Of a DNA stretch of 5,364 bases, positions 4,962 to 5,364 are shown in pieces. The stretch lies in assembly GCA_030706665.1 (NCBI GenBank), contig JAUZOB010000240.1, forward strand, positions 1 through 5,364, given 5' to 3'. The DNA comes from Bacteroidota bacterium (GTDB taxonomy: Bacteria; Bacteroidota; Bacteroidia; Bacteroidales; Prolixibacteraceae). How positions within the stretch are numbered: the first letter of the stretch is position 1; each line of letters begins with the position of its first letter. The notes under the pieces were generated by a model. The model made no database searches and was not told the origin of the DNA. It saw only the letters and a list, made by a program, of their open reading frames with translations. The translations under genes were made by a program, and so were the position numbers.

Positions 4962-5364
4962 TTAAGTCCGGCTATCACTGCAATTTCCGGCTATCAGTAC
5001 CCGTTTCTCAGAATCTGTTAAGAGATGCTTTTTCAAAACATCATTAAGATTTCCTTCCGGATAATAGTCCATTACTGCATAATCAACAGTAAGGCGCATT
5101 GTTGTAAAACGATAACAATTTTTAAAATTGGCAACATTGGGATGGGAATCAATCTCATGACTTAACTCAACCTCTCTTTGCAAGGTAAATTTATGTTCTT
5201 TGACCTGGCTTTCTTTGATGGCAACATATCGATTTCGAAGATTGTCCCATGTGTAATCTTCCCTAAACTAGCTACATTCAAAATTAGATTATTCCAATTA
5301 ATATTGTTGCTTATATCCTGTTGAAATGTAGGAAACTCCGAAGAGAGTTTTCCATATTTCAATA
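4962..5364 (-). pseudogene. Hanks-type Ser/Thr protein kinase remnant, frameshifted and truncated
   Basis: Two overlapping minus-strand frames together carry a kinase N-lobe. The upstream frame (right edge to 5162) includes NNLILNVASLG, which fits the strand before the glycine-rich loop. The second frame (5267 to 4962, 101 codons) reads YTWDNLRNRYVAIKES, with the VAIK lysine, then REVELSHEIDSHPNV (the alpha-C helix Glu) and MDYYPEGNLNDVLKKHLL (hinge and helix D). A TAG at 5270-5268 closes the second frame upstream, so the break lies at the place of the glycine-rich loop, and roughly 20 bases seem lost there. Downstream, sequence ends after EKRVLIAG in unrelated residues and a stop; the HRD catalytic loop and the DFG motif are absent. 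It cannot encode an active kinase. The 5' end lies beyond the window. An ancestral role cannot be inferred. Confidence 0.82.
4967..4996. repeat. 11-bp direct repeat at the broken end of the kinase remnant
   Basis: TCCGGCTATCA occurs at 4967-4977 and again at 4986-4996, a 19-base period. The copies flank the point where kinase similarity stops (LIAG on the minus strand), so the repeat marks the break and may reflect a small duplication or a deletion between short repeats. Confidence 0.75.

Overview
The window looks like a gene-poor accessory stretch of a Bacteroidota chromosome, probably Bacteroidales. The signs are a Crp/Fnr regulator of the short Bacteroidota type, -7 promoter boxes of the form TAnnTTTG (TAACTTTG before the regulator gene), starts without a clear Shine-Dalgarno, a secreted BNR-type sialidase, and GC-rich hairpins in AT-rich spacers. 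The genus cannot be fixed from the sequence alone.

Layout. 1-584 (minus): N-terminal part of a secreted sialidase-family beta-propeller protein that runs off the left edge. 639-1436 (plus): 5'-truncated gene for a COG2865-type regulator; the ATPase-like domain and the C-terminal winged helix remain, the AlbA_2/Schlafen-like N-terminal domain is absent. 1448-2723: a complete 1276-bp IS3-family insertion sequence with 36-bp imperfect inverted repeats, orfA and orfB on the minus strand, and an A7 slippery site for -1 frameshifting; no target duplication is visible. 2795-3358 (plus): intact Crp/Fnr-like regulator. 3359-3699: non-coding spacer full of inverted repeats, including a two-hairpin block that resembles a dispersed intergenic repeat. 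3700-4881 (plus): intact membrane acyltransferase of the Acyl_transf_3/OafA type, followed by a candidate terminator. 4962-5364 (minus): remains of a Hanks-type Ser/Thr protein kinase, frameshifted near the glycine-rich loop and cut off before the catalytic loop.

How the parts relate. The only plausible functional pair is the Crp-like regulator and the acyltransferase: same strand, consecutive, with a dyad 30 bases before the acyltransferase start. Direct regulation is inference. The rest reads as a decaying mosaic: two truncated genes (ATPase regulator, kinase) and an IS without target duplication suggest repeated rearrangement. I found no clear sign of a new multi-gene system. The least explained parts are the structured spacer 3359-3699, the 18-bp palindrome at 639-656, and the dyad that encloses the promoter of the Crp-like gene.
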